From: Alcanivorax sp. S71-1-4
GTDB taxonomy: Bacteria; Pseudomonadota; Gammaproteobacteria; Pseudomonadales; Alcanivoracaceae
Reading direction: 5' to 3'
Assembly: GCF_009846755.1 (NCBI RefSeq)
Contig: NZ_AQOR01000026.1
Span: 1-59,896 of the forward strand
Length of the DNA: 59,896 nt
Below are positions 32,923-41,065 of the stretch, piece after piece. The stretch's first letter is position 1. The number at the start of each line of letters is the position of its first letter. The notes under the pieces were generated by a model, which was not told the origin of the DNA, searched no databases, and saw only the letters and a list, made by a program, of their open reading frames with translations. The translations under genes and the position numbers were made by a program.

Positions 32923-34809
32923 ATGACTGACACGACACAGGACACCTTCGCCCCCCTGCAACCTGCCCGCATCGACTGGCAGGACAGCACACCCGTGGCA
33001 CAGGACTTCGACGATCCCTATTTCTCGCGCGACGACGGCCCGGCGGAAACCACCCATGTGTTCCTGCACGGCAATCAGTTGCCCGAGCGTTTCACGGTGC
33101 TGCCGCCGCGTGCCCGGTTTGTCATTGCAGAAACCGGCTTCGGCACCGGCCTGAATTTTCTCTGCGCAGCGACGCTGTTTCTGGAGCAGGCCCCCGCCGA
33201 TGCCGTGCTGCACTTCGTCTCCGTGGAAAAACACCCGCTGACCCGCGACGACCTCACCCGCGCCCACGCCGGCTGGCCACAGTTCAGGACACTGTGCGAC
33301 GAACTGGCCCGGCACTATCCCGCGCTGACACCCGGCTTTCACCGCCTGGCACTGTGCAACGGACGCCTCATGCTGACGCTGCTGTTCGGTGACGCCGCCG
33401 TGCGCCTCGGCCAGCTCCAGGCCCGTGTCGACGCCTGGTTTCTGGACGGCTTCGCGCCCGCCCGCAACCCCGGCATGTGGACCGACGCCCTGTTCCAGCA
33501 GATCGCCCGGCTGAGCGCACCGGGTGCCGGCTTCGCCACCTTCACCGCCGCCGGCTTCGTGCGGCGCGGGCTGGCCGCACAGGGGTTTGAGGTCGCCCGC
33601 GTGCCCGGCTTCGGCCGCAAGCGTGAAATGCTCACCGGGCGTTTCCCGGGTGGCTGGCAACCGGCACACAGCACACCGGGCCATGCGCTGGTCATCGGCG
33701 CCGGGCTGGCCGGCGCCACCAGCGCCCGCGCGCTGGCCGAACGCGGCTGGCACGTGACCGTGTGCGACCCTGCCGGTATTGCACAACAGGCTTCCGGCAA
33801 CCTGGCCGGCGTCGTCTACACCACGCCCAGCGCGCACGCCACGCCACAGAATCGCTTCTACCAGAGCAGCTATCTGCATGCCCTGCACTGGCTGGCACGG
33901 CATGACTTCCCCGCCCGACCCGACGACGGCGCCCTCAGCGGCGTGCTGCAACTGCCACCGGATGCCCGCCACCGCGACAAACAACAGGCCGCACTGGACA
34001 GCGGCCTGTGGCCCGCCGACGCTCTACGCCCGGCGGGTGAGGGCTGGCCCGACGCCAGCCTGCTGCTGCCCGCAGGCGGCTATCTCCGCCCGCAGCGCTG
34101 GTGCGAATCTCTCCTGCACCACCCGCATATCACCGTGCTGCACGAAGCTGTCGACACCCTGACGGCAGCGACAACCGGATGGCAGGTCGGCACGGATCAC
34201 GGCACCCACGACGCCGATACCGTCATCATCGCCAACGCCGCCGACGCCACCCGCTTGGCCGGCCTGCACTGGCTGCCGCTGAAACGCATCCGCGGCCAGG
34301 TCAGCTACTACCGCGCCACCGCTGCCAGCCAGCGCTGGTCGCAGGCCATCTGCCACAGCGGCTACCTGACCCCGGCCCTGGAGGGCTTGCATTGCGTCGG
34401 CGCCACCTTCGACCTGCATCAGCTGGAGGCCACACCACGGGCTGAGGACGACACCCGCAACCTGGCCGAACTGGCCGCCAACCTGCCGGCGCACCACGCG
34501 GATCTCGGCGGCGCAGACGCCGCCCTGGCAGGCCACCGCGTGGGGTTCCGCTGCCAGAGCACGGATTTTCTGCCGCTGGCCGGCCCGGTGCCCGATGCCC
34601 GCGCCAATCCGGCCGTGCAACAACCCGGTCTGTACCTCAGCATTGCCCACGGCAGCCGCGGCATTACCGGCACGCCGCTGTGCGCGGAACTGATCGCCGC
34701 GCTGGTCAATGACGAACCCTTGCCGGTGGATCAGGAAATGCTTGCCGCCCTGGCCCCGGAACGCTTTATTCTTCGCCAACGCAAAAAACAATCGGAGTGG
34801 ATGCCATGA
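32923..34809 (+). CDS. mnmC: MnmC, bifunctional tRNA mnm5s2U34 biosynthesis enzyme
   Basis: A 628-residue fusion. The N-terminal methyltransferase (about residues 1-235) shows the SAM-binding ETGFGTGLNFL and the DAWFLDGFAPARNPGMW motif. The C-terminal FAD-dependent oxidase (about 250-610) has the dinucleotide fold VIGAGLAGATSARALAERGW and the final GLYLSIAHGSRGITGTPL. Together they convert cmnm5(s2)U to mnm5(s2)U in the tRNA wobble position. I use the ATG at 32923; an AT-rich ATAATACT lies just before it and may belong to a promoter. The stop overlaps the following MAPEG start. Confidence 0.93.
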   Translation: MTDTTQDTFAPLQPARIDWQDSTPVAQDFDDPYFSRDDGPAETTHVFLHGNQLPERFTVLPPRARFVIAETGFGTGLNFLCAATLFLEQAPADAVLHFVSVEKHPLTRDDLTRAHAGWPQFRTLCDELARHYPALTPGFHRLALCNGRLMLTLLFGDAAVRLGQLQARVDAWFLDGFAPARNPGMWTDALFQQIARLSAPGAGFATFTAAGFVRRGLAAQGFEVARVPGFGRKREMLTGRFPGGWQPAHSTPGHALVIGAGLAGATSARALAERGWHVTVCDPAGIAQQASGNLAGVVYTTPSAHATPQNRFYQSSYLHALHWLARHDFPARPDDGALSGVLQLPPDARHRDKQQAALDSGLWPADALRPAGEGWPDASLLLPAGGYLRPQRWCESLLHHPHITVLHEAVDTLTAATTGWQVGTDHGTHDADTVIIANAADATRLAGLHWLPLKRIRGQVSYYRATAASQRWSQAICHSGYLTPALEGLHCVGATFDLHQLEATPRAEDDTRNLAELAANLPAHHADLGGADAALAGHRVGFRCQSTDFLPLAGPVPDARANPAVQQPGLYLSIAHGSRGITGTPLCAELIAALVNDEPLPVDQEMLAALAPERFILRQRKKQSEWMP

Positions 34810-35207
34810 TGCTGACTGTTACCGCCCTCTATACGGGCCTGTTCCTGCTACTGATGCTGGCGCTGGCCGCCAACGTGGTGCGCAACCGCCTGAGCGGCCA
34901 GGTGTCCCTCGGCGACGGCGGCAAGCCGGTGCTGCAACAGGCGGTACGCGCCCACGGCAACGCCGCCGAGTACATCCCGATCGTGCTGATTGGCCTGGGG
35001 ATTCTGGAAAACCTGGGCACCGGCGCGGCGATGCTGCATCTCTACGGGGCGGTGTTTTTTATCGGCCGCCTGATGCACGCCTGGGGGCTGGCACAGCCCA
35101 ACACCACCAACAACGCCCGCAAGGGGGGCATCGTGCTGAGCTGGCTGGTGATGCTGGTGATGGCGCTGCAATTGCTGTGGAAAGCGCTGGCGCACATGAT
35201 GCTTTGA
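34806..35207 (+). CDS. MAPEG family membrane protein (YecN-like)
   Basis: A 133-residue protein with four transmembrane helices and the family core VRAHGNAAEYIPIVLIGLGILE at about residues 47-68, followed by GRLMHAWGL. It matches the bacterial YecN-type branch of the MAPEG superfamily, whose eukaryotic members act in eicosanoid and glutathione metabolism; the bacterial role is undefined. The ATG overlaps the mnmC stop (ATGA), with GGAG 10 bases upstream, so translation is probably coupled. ATG at 34809 is an alternative. Confidence 0.85.
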   Translation: MMLTVTALYTGLFLLLMLALAANVVRNRLSGQVSLGDGGKPVLQQAVRAHGNAAEYIPIVLIGLGILENLGTGAAMLHLYGAVFFIGRLMHAWGLAQPNTTNNARKGGIVLSWLVMLVMALQLLWKALAHMML

Positions 35208-35209
35208 GT

Positions 35210-35455
35210 TCAGCTTTCGCCGTCCGGGTCCAGCCCCATTTCCTGCAACTGCTGGCGGGAAAGGATCGACACGGTTTCGGTGGCCTCGTCAAACCAGACT
35301 ACTGCTTCCCCCCGGCGCAACTGCCGGCGCACCTGCTCGACGCGCGTGGTGAGCGGGATTTCGGTTTCACCGTAGTCGGTGCCATCGCGCGTCACGAACT
35401 CCTCGATCAGGTTATCGAGGGTGTCCGGGGGGATTTCCTGCCAGGGCACATGCAT
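35210..35455 (-). CDS. YheU/UPF0270 family protein
   Basis: An 81-residue protein that matches the UPF0270 (YheU) family end to end: an N-terminal VPWQEIPPDTLDNLIEEFVTRDGTDYGE block followed by VEQVRRQLRRGEAVVWFDEATETVSIL. The family is widespread in gammaproteobacteria and has no defined function. The stop is two bases from that of the convergent MAPEG gene. It lies just beyond the terminator of the BVMO gene and so has its own promoter. Confidence 0.88.
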   Translation of the reverse strand: MHVPWQEIPPDTLDNLIEEFVTRDGTDYGETEIPLTTRVEQVRRQLRRGEAVVWFDEATETVSILSRQQLQEMGLDPDGES

Positions 35456-35468
35456 CGCAGCACACCAT

Positions 35469-35502
35469 AAAAAAAGACCGCGCCAGTATACGCTGGCGCG
35501 GT
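35469..35502 (-). terminator. Rho-independent terminator for the BVMO gene
   Basis: On the minus strand a perfect 10-bp GC stem (35493-35502 with 35477-35486, 6-base loop) is followed by C and seven T. It lies 42 bases after the stop of the monooxygenase gene. Confidence 0.88.
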
Positions 35503-35543
35503 GGCTATCGTCAGGGCCTCGTCAGGACGTCGTCAGGCAGCCT

Positions 35544-37028
35544 TCAGTCAATGAGATAGTCCTGCTGATTGAAGCGCCGCGCCCGCAGCCGGAACTCGAA
35601 GGTGAAGCCCGGCCACAACGCGGTGATCTTGCCGCTCTTGTGCTTGTACCAGCTGTCGCAGCCGGTGGCCCAGATCGAGCTGCCCAGCCGCGCCTGCAAT
35701 TTTTCGTTGTAGCGCGCCTGCACTTCCGGGCGCACTTCCAGCACCTTGCCACCGGCCTTGTTGCGCAGCGCCAGCAGACGGGCAATGTAATCCACCTGGG
35801 TTTCGATCATGAAGATCATCGAGGTGTGGCCCAGGCCGGTGTTCGGGCCGATGATGAAATACAGGTTCGGGAAACCGTTCACCAGCGTGCCCAGATACGC
35901 TTCCTCACCGTCTCGCCACGCATGCGCCAGGGTATCGCCGTCGCGGCCATGGACCCGGTCGGCAATGGGGTTCTCGGTAGCATAGAAGCCGGTGGCGAAC
36001 ACCAGCACGTCGATCTCGCGCTCGGTGCCATCGGCGGTAACGATGGAATTCGCACGGATTTCCCGAATGCCATGCGTCACCAGTTCCACGTTCGGCTGTT
36101 GCAGCGCCGGATACCAGTCATTGGAAATCAGGATGCGCTTGCAGCCAATGGTGTAATCCGGCGTCACGATGTCACGCATCGCCTTGTCCTTCACCTGGCG
36201 ACGGATGTGCCACTCGGCCAGCTTCTGAAACAGCGTCATCAGTTTCGGATTCAACACCAGCCCCATCACACGGCTTTCATGGCCCCAATAGATGGCGGCA
36301 CGGTGCAGTTGCCGGGTCAACGGCAACTTGCGGAACAGGGTTTTCTCCGCTGCCAGATAGGCGCGGTCGTTGCGCGGAATGATCCAGTTCGGCGTGCGCT
36401 GATACACGTCCAGCCGGCCGGCCTTTTTGGCGATCTCGGGCACAAGCTGGATCGCGGAAGCGCCGGTGCCGATCACCGCCACGCGCTTGCCGGTCAGGTC
36501 ATAGTCGTGATCCCAGCGCGAGGAATGGAACGTCTTGCCCTGAAAGGTTTCCACACCGGGAATGTCCGGCAGTTTCGGTTCCGCCAGGCCGCCGCTGCCC
36601 ATCACCAGCGAACGCGCGGTGACTTCACCGCTGCTGGTGACCACCCGCCACAGGCCGTTGGCCTCGTCATAGGTGGCATCTTCCAGCGTGCTGTTGAAAC
36701 GGATGTGCGGATACAGGCCGTAGTCGTTGGCGACCTTGCGCAGGTAACGATACAGCTCCGGCTGGGTCGGATACTTGCGCGACCAGTCCGGGTTCGGTGC
36801 GAAGGAAAACGAATACAGGTGCGACGGCACATCACAGGCCGCGCCGGGATAATGGTTGTCCCGCCAGGTGCCACCGACTTCCGCAGCGCGTTCCAGCAGC
36901 ACAAAGCTGTCCTGGCCCTCCTGTTTGAGCCGGATCGCCATGCCCAGCCCGGCAAAGCCGGTGCCGATGATGGCCACTTCCACGTCTGGCGTCGCTTTGT
37001 TGTTCGAGATCTTGTTCGCTGCGCTCAT
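35544..37028 (-). CDS. Flavin-containing / Baeyer-Villiger type monooxygenase
   Basis: A 494-residue class B flavoprotein monooxygenase that would insert oxygen into ketones or oxidise related carbonyls using NADPH and O2. It has the FAD-binding GTGFAGLGMAIRL at about residues 21-33, GGTWRDNHYPGAACDVPS, the BVMO fingerprint FQGKTFHSSRW (FxGxxxHxxxW) at about 160-170, and the NADPH-binding VIGTGASAIQL. The C-terminal ATGF motif (VFATGFYATENP) is also present. The ATG at 37028 has GGAGTG upstream. Divergent from the TetR gene and near alkB, it may act in hydrocarbon or ketone oxidation. Confidence 0.9.
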   Translation of the reverse strand: MSAANKISNNKATPDVEVAIIGTGFAGLGMAIRLKQEGQDSFVLLERAAEVGGTWRDNHYPGAACDVPSHLYSFSFAPNPDWSRKYPTQPELYRYLRKVANDYGLYPHIRFNSTLEDATYDEANGLWRVVTSSGEVTARSLVMGSGGLAEPKLPDIPGVETFQGKTFHSSRWDHDYDLTGKRVAVIGTGASAIQLVPEIAKKAGRLDVYQRTPNWIIPRNDRAYLAAEKTLFRKLPLTRQLHRAAIYWGHESRVMGLVLNPKLMTLFQKLAEWHIRRQVKDKAMRDIVTPDYTIGCKRILISNDWYPALQQPNVELVTHGIREIRANSIVTADGTEREIDVLVFATGFYATENPIADRVHGRDGDTLAHAWRDGEEAYLGTLVNGFPNLYFIIGPNTGLGHTSMIFMIETQVDYIARLLALRNKAGGKVLEVRPEVQARYNEKLQARLGSSIWATGCDSWYKHKSGKITALWPGFTFEFRLRARRFNQQDYLID

Positions 37029-37061
37029 GGTCACTCCGCTGCGGCAGGCATCCTGCCAATC

Positions 37062-37079
37062 TGACAATAGTGCGTGTCA
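37062..37079. promoter_or_regulatory. TetR operator candidate, copy 1
   Basis: TGACA-N8-TGTCA (37062-37079) in the divergent BVMO-TetR gap. A second site with identical arms and spacing lies at 37089-37106. Confidence 0.65.
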
Positions 37080-37088
37080 CTTTACTTC

Positions 37089-37106
37089 TGACAACAAGCC
37101 ATGTCA
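37089..37106. promoter_or_regulatory. TetR operator candidate, copy 2
   Basis: TGACA-N8-TGTCA again, with its centre 27 bp from copy 1. Both copies also share the extension CTGACAA on the left arm. This one ends 11 bases before the tetR ATG, so it suits autoregulation. Confidence 0.65.
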
Positions 37107-37117
37107 ACATTGCCGCC

Positions 37118-37771
37118 ATGAGCACACCCACTCCCCCCAAGCCTCGCCGGGGCCGCGCCTACCGCGGTGTCAGCATCGAGGCACGTCGCGCCGAGCGGCA
37201 CCAGAAACTGCTGGACGCCGGCATCCAGGTGATCGGCAGCCAGGGCTACCACGCCACCACCGTCAAGGCGGTCTGTGCCGAGGCCGGCCTCACCGAGCGC
37301 TATTTCTATGAGTCGTTCAGCAACAGCGAAGCGCTGTTGTGCGAAGCCTATGCGCACATCATCGCCCAGTTGCGCGAGCGCATCGGTACCAGCCTGAGTG
37401 CGCACCAGGCGCAGCCAGACACGCTGATTGAAGCCGCCCTGAACAGTTACTTCACCTACCTGCGCGACCACCCCGGCCATGCCCGGCTGATGATGGTGGA
37501 AGTGCTCGGTGTCAGCCCGACGGTGGACCAGCACTATCGCCGGGTGATGGAGGATTTCGCGGAATTTCTCGCCGCCACGCGACGAGGCCTGTATCCGGCT
37601 CAGGACACCCATGGTGTGGACGAAATGATGATTGCCACCGGCCTGATCGGCGCGCTGGTGAACATGGCCATGCGCTGGATGCTCAGCGGTTTTCGCGAAT
37701 CCCCGGAAAGCGTTGTTGCCGCCGCCCGCACCGTGCTGCTGGCGGTGAACCGGCATCTGCTGGAAGGCTGA
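37118..37771 (+). CDS. TetR/AcrR family regulator
   Basis: A 217-residue regulator with a Pro/Arg-rich N-terminal tail and a TetR helix-turn-helix at about residues 25-70 (LLDAGIQVIGSQGYHATTVKAVCAEAGLTERYFYESFSNSEAL). The rest is a helical effector domain. The ATG at 37118 follows the two TGACA-N8-TGTCA palindromes, which it probably binds, controlling both itself and the divergent BVMO. It is convergent with alkB with no spacer: the stops form TGATCA. Effector unknown, perhaps a hydrocarbon metabolite. Confidence 0.85.
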   Translation: MSTPTPPKPRRGRAYRGVSIEARRAERHQKLLDAGIQVIGSQGYHATTVKAVCAEAGLTERYFYESFSNSEALLCEAYAHIIAQLRERIGTSLSAHQAQPDTLIEAALNSYFTYLRDHPGHARLMMVEVLGVSPTVDQHYRRVMEDFAEFLAATRRGLYPAQDTHGVDEMMIATGLIGALVNMAMRWMLSGFRESPESVVAAARTVLLAVNRHLLEG

Positions 37772-38884
37772 TCAACCGACGTTGATGCGCGACCGGTCGC
37801 CGCCATAGTGATCGATCACGCGTTTGTCCATCACCTGACGCCACAGCGGTGGCACCCACGCCAGCACGATCATCGAGGCATAACCACCGGGCAACTGCGG
37901 CGCTTCATCAAAATGCCGCAGCGACTGGTACGAGCGCGTCGGGTAGGCATGGTGATCGGAGTGCCGCTGCAACTGGTACAGGAAAATATTCGTTACCCGG
38001 CGATTACTGTTCCAGGAATGTTCCGGCCGGCAGGGTTCATAACGGCCATTCTCTTTTTTGCGCCGCAGCAGACCGTAATGCTCGATGTAATTCACCACTT
38101 CCAGCAACTGGAAGCCGAACACCGACTGGATCAGCAGGAACGGCAACAGGCTCCAGCCGAGCCAGAACAGCAGCGCACCCCACAATAGTACCGACAGGCC
38201 CCACGCCTGCAGGTTGTGATTCTGCCAGTGCCACACGGGCTTGCTGTCGCGCGCCAGACGTTCTGCTTCCAGGCGCCACGCCGAGCGCAGACTGCCGAAC
38301 ACGGTGCGTGGCAGAAACCGGTAAAAGCTTTCGCCAAACCGGGACGAGGCCGGGTCTTCCGGTGTCGAAACCCGCACATGGTGGCCACGATTGTGCTCGA
38401 CAAAAAAATGGCCGTAGAACACCGGCGCCAACGCCAGTTTCGCCAGCAGGCGTTCGAAACCATCGGTCTTGTGCCCGAGTTCATGCGCGGTATTGATGGC
38501 AATCCCCATGGCCGTGCCGGTGGTGATGGCGAACCCCAGGTAGCTGTACCACGGCAGCACGTAGGTGGCGGCGACATAACAGGCGGTCACGAACGCCCAG
38601 TATTGAAAGGCCACGGCCACCCAGACCGCCACACGGTAATAGGTTTCACTTTCCAGCCGTGGCACCACCTCTTCCGGCGGGTTCTCGGTTTCCTCGCCGA
38701 GCAGCATATCCAGCAGCGGGATCATGACGAAAACGAATATCGGCCCGAACCACCAGGACAATGCATTGCCGGTGGTATTGGCGAGCAGGATGGCGCCCAG
38801 TGGCAGCAGCATGGTCAGCGTACTGAGCAGCCAGAGATAGCGGCGTTTGTCGGTCCACTCCGGCTGCAACGTCGTGGCGGTCAT
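37772..38884 (-). CDS. alkB: Alkane 1-monooxygenase AlkB
   Basis: A 370-residue inner-membrane di-iron hydroxylase that oxidises n-alkanes to 1-alkanols with electrons from rubredoxin. All histidine boxes are intact: HELGHK (134-139), EHNRGHH (163-169), NYIEHYG (266-272) and LQRHSDHHAYPTRSYQ (305-320). About six hydrophobic helices surround them. The residue that aligns with the chain-length gate Trp55 of Pseudomonas putida GPo1 AlkB is Val51. No rubredoxin gene is in the window. It has its own promoter region between its start and the terminator at 38994-39017. Confidence 0.96.
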   Translation of the reverse strand: MTATTLQPEWTDKRRYLWLLSTLTMLLPLGAILLANTTGNALSWWFGPIFVFVMIPLLDMLLGEETENPPEEVVPRLESETYYRVAVWVAVAFQYWAFVTACYVAATYVLPWYSYLGFAITTGTAMGIAINTAHELGHKTDGFERLLAKLALAPVFYGHFFVEHNRGHHVRVSTPEDPASSRFGESFYRFLPRTVFGSLRSAWRLEAERLARDSKPVWHWQNHNLQAWGLSVLLWGALLFWLGWSLLPFLLIQSVFGFQLLEVVNYIEHYGLLRRKKENGRYEPCRPEHSWNSNRRVTNIFLYQLQRHSDHHAYPTRSYQSLRHFDEAPQLPGGYASMIVLAWVPPLWRQVMDKRVIDHYGGDRSRINVG

Positions 38885-38993
38885 GACGGATCTCCGCAGT
38901 CAGCCCCGTTTAATCCATGCTGGACCCGGCGCACGGCACGTTCAAGGTGACATTTGGCTACCGGATGTTGCGGGAGGTAAATGACGTAACCAT

Positions 38994-39017
38994 AAAAAAG
39001 CCCCGCAGGTGCGGGGC
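38994..39017 (-). terminator. Rho-independent terminator for the porin gene
   Basis: On the minus strand GCCCCGC and GCGGGGC form a 7-bp stem with a 4-base loop, followed by six T. It separates the porin transcript from alkB. Confidence 0.82.
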
Positions 39018-39074
39018 ATAAAGGGAAGACAGGGAGATCAGCGCAATCTTCTGTCAGGAGGCAACAGAACTGCC

Positions 39075-40322
39075 TCAGAAATTGAACTGGGCAGACATCG
39101 CGATGCGGGTCAGGTCTGGCGTATCGCCATTGGCCGTTTCCAGATCGAAATACTGGTATTCCACACCGTAGGTCATGCGCGGCGACGGCGACCACATCAG
39201 GTTGGCGAAGCTGGAGTCATAGCGAGTCGTTACCGCACCGGTATAGTCGCCCGCGTCGCGAATTTTCGAGGTGGAATACGCCACCGTGCTGCGCAGGGTA
39301 TCGGTCCAGTAATGACGGTAGAACACCGAGGCACCCCAGGCATCCACGCCATCGATCTGGTCACCGTTGACGATGGCATCCGGGTACGCACGCAGACCCA
39401 TATAGCGGCCCACATTGCCGTAGTTCACCTGCAGGCGGATATCGTCCTTGCCGATGGTGGGGAAGCGTGCGGTCAGGCTGTAGGCATCGGCCCACTGGCT
39501 GTCGCGATTGACACCGTCATCCAGCGCCAATTTGCGCGCCAGCACACCGGCGGACACATGGCCCCAGCCGCCCTTGAAGGTCAGGCGGGTGATCAGGTCC
39601 GGGGTATCCTGCTCGTCTGCCCCGGTGTCTTCCGGGTTCTCTATCGCCACCTGCCACATGCCGCCTTCGAACGGCACCGTGTAGCGCACCATGGTCTGCC
39701 GCACGAAGTTCACGTTGGCCTGCTGGCCAAAGGCGATCAGCTCACCGATGCCGTTCAGGTCGGTAAAGGTGGACCAGGTCTGACCGATCAGCAGGTTGCC
39801 GTATTCACCATAGGCTTCACGCAGACGCGGCGCATAGCCATTGGAAACGAATTCATTGGCGCCGCTGTGTTCGCCATAAAAATCCCAGGAAACGAACGTC
39901 TTCAGACGTTTGTCACCGATCGGCGTCAGGGTTTCGAACGCGAACCGGCTCTGACGGGCGCCGAGGCTGAAGCGGCCGCTCTTGTTTTCGTCCAGTGCTT
40001 TCAGCGCGGTCGCCGTGACAATTTCATAGTTCTTGCCGTTGCTGAAACCGTTGTCGGAGTAGCTCATGTCCGCTTTGACATAACCACTGAATTTCAGCGT
40101 GGTGTTGCCCACCAGGATGCCGCCACCCGGCGCGGTGCGTACCAGATCCGAACCGGACGCCGGTTGCTCGCGCAGCGCATTGCGCATGGCGTCGATTTCC
40201 TGTTGCAGCGCATCGATCTGCCGTTGCAGGTCTGCACCGTCCTGCGCCAGTGTCGGCAACGGCAACAGCGCGAGTGATCCGAGCAGTACAGCACCGCCTG
40301 CTTTTCTGACTGGATTGAACAT
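39075..40322 (-). CDS. DcaP-like outer membrane porin
   Basis: A 415-residue outer-membrane protein. A signal peptide ending TLAQD is followed by an N-terminal coiled coil (ADLQRQIDALQQEIDAMRNAL, about residues 28-48) and then a 16-strand-type barrel from LKFSGYVKADMSY to the terminal Phe (RIAMSAQFNF). This order is that of the DcaP family of trimeric channels, which take up dicarboxylic acids and related compounds. The ATG at 40322 has GAGAGGA upstream. Next to alkB it may serve uptake of alkane oxidation products or other acids. Two GTATAC sites lie upstream. Confidence 0.88.
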   Translation of the reverse strand: MFNPVRKAGGAVLLGSLALLPLPTLAQDGADLQRQIDALQQEIDAMRNALREQPASGSDLVRTAPGGGILVGNTTLKFSGYVKADMSYSDNGFSNGKNYEIVTATALKALDENKSGRFSLGARQSRFAFETLTPIGDKRLKTFVSWDFYGEHSGANEFVSNGYAPRLREAYGEYGNLLIGQTWSTFTDLNGIGELIAFGQQANVNFVRQTMVRYTVPFEGGMWQVAIENPEDTGADEQDTPDLITRLTFKGGWGHVSAGVLARKLALDDGVNRDSQWADAYSLTARFPTIGKDDIRLQVNYGNVGRYMGLRAYPDAIVNGDQIDGVDAWGASVFYRHYWTDTLRSTVAYSTSKIRDAGDYTGAVTTRYDSSFANLMWSPSPRMTYGVEYQYFDLETANGDTPDLTRIAMSAQFNF

Positions 40323-40492
40323 GGGTGATCCTCTCTGTGTTTTTATTTTCCGGGGCGAACCCCTGTCGGGTTGGCAGGCCGTCACTGCGCGCTCCGCCCC
40401 CGCATCAACCGGGGGGCTCTCCCGAGCCGCGTGCCGTCCTCCGCAGCCGTCGGCGGGGCGTAGCGCCAACCCCCTTCGACGGATTCGGCATA

Positions 40493-40516
40493 CGGTATAC
40501 AGGACACCGTATACAG
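40493..40516. promoter_or_regulatory. Tandem GTATAC sites upstream of the porin gene
   Basis: CGGTATACAG (40493-40502) and CCGTATACAG (40507-40516) are direct repeats with a 14-base period, each around the palindrome GTATAC. FCD-type GntR regulators commonly bind GTATAC-centred sites, and one is encoded at 41066-41767. Position is 171-194 bases upstream of the porin ATG. Confidence 0.45.
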
Positions 40517-40572
40517 AATAATCCAGCCCGAATCCGCCCCTGACGCCGGCGGCTTCGGGCCTGTCGGCCCTC

Positions 40573-40983
40573 TCAGGCCGGCGTATTCAGCAGGAAGGAA
40601 CCGCGGCCGGTCGCCACTTTCCTGCCCTGCTCGTCCATCACATCCGCATTGCCCACCAGCACCTTGCGGCCCGGCTTGATGATCTCCGCGCGGGCCGTCA
40701 GCACACCCTGGCCCGACGGGCGCAGGAAGCTGACGTTCAGGTCCACCGTCAGCGGTTTCGAATCGAACCCGCAGACGCCGCGCACCGCGCTGCCCAGCAC
40801 CGTGTCGATCAGCACACAGTAGATGCCGCCGTGCACCATGCCGTAGGCCTGCAACAGCTGGTCGTGTACCGGCAGCGTCACTTCCGCCACGCCCCCGTCA
40901 ACAAAACTCACGGAGACACCCAGAAACTTGCGAAACGGGTTGGTCTCGTTCCAGGCGATCTCGTGTTCGGTTGTCCAGCTCAT
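40573..40983 (-). CDS. PaaI family hot-dog thioesterase
   Basis: A 136-residue hot-dog fold protein of the PaaI group, which hydrolyses acyl-CoA thioesters. Core landmarks are NPFRKFLGVSVSFVDGGVAEVTLPV, the central helix region AYGMVHGGIYCVLIDTVLGSAV with its HGG motif, and the strand TVDLNVSFLRPSGQGVLTARA. It has the short length normal for the family. It is divergent from the GntR gene and upstream of the porin gene on the same strand. The substrate is unknown. Confidence 0.85.
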   Translation of the reverse strand: MSWTTEHEIAWNETNPFRKFLGVSVSFVDGGVAEVTLPVHDQLLQAYGMVHGGIYCVLIDTVLGSAVRGVCGFDSKPLTVDLNVSFLRPSGQGVLTARAEIIKPGRKVLVGNADVMDEQGRKVATGRGSFLLNTPA

Positions 40984-41065
40984 CGGTATCCCGTTACCCG
41001 CCGCGCGGCATGCGCGCGAGTTCGTGTTAATCTATGGCCGCTCTGTCAGCCCGGAACGCCATGCC

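Noticed and set aside
35379-37064. 561-codon plus-strand ORF opposite the BVMO gene
   Set aside because: Shadow of a strongly supported flavin monooxygenase in GC-rich DNA; no ribosome site and no motif.
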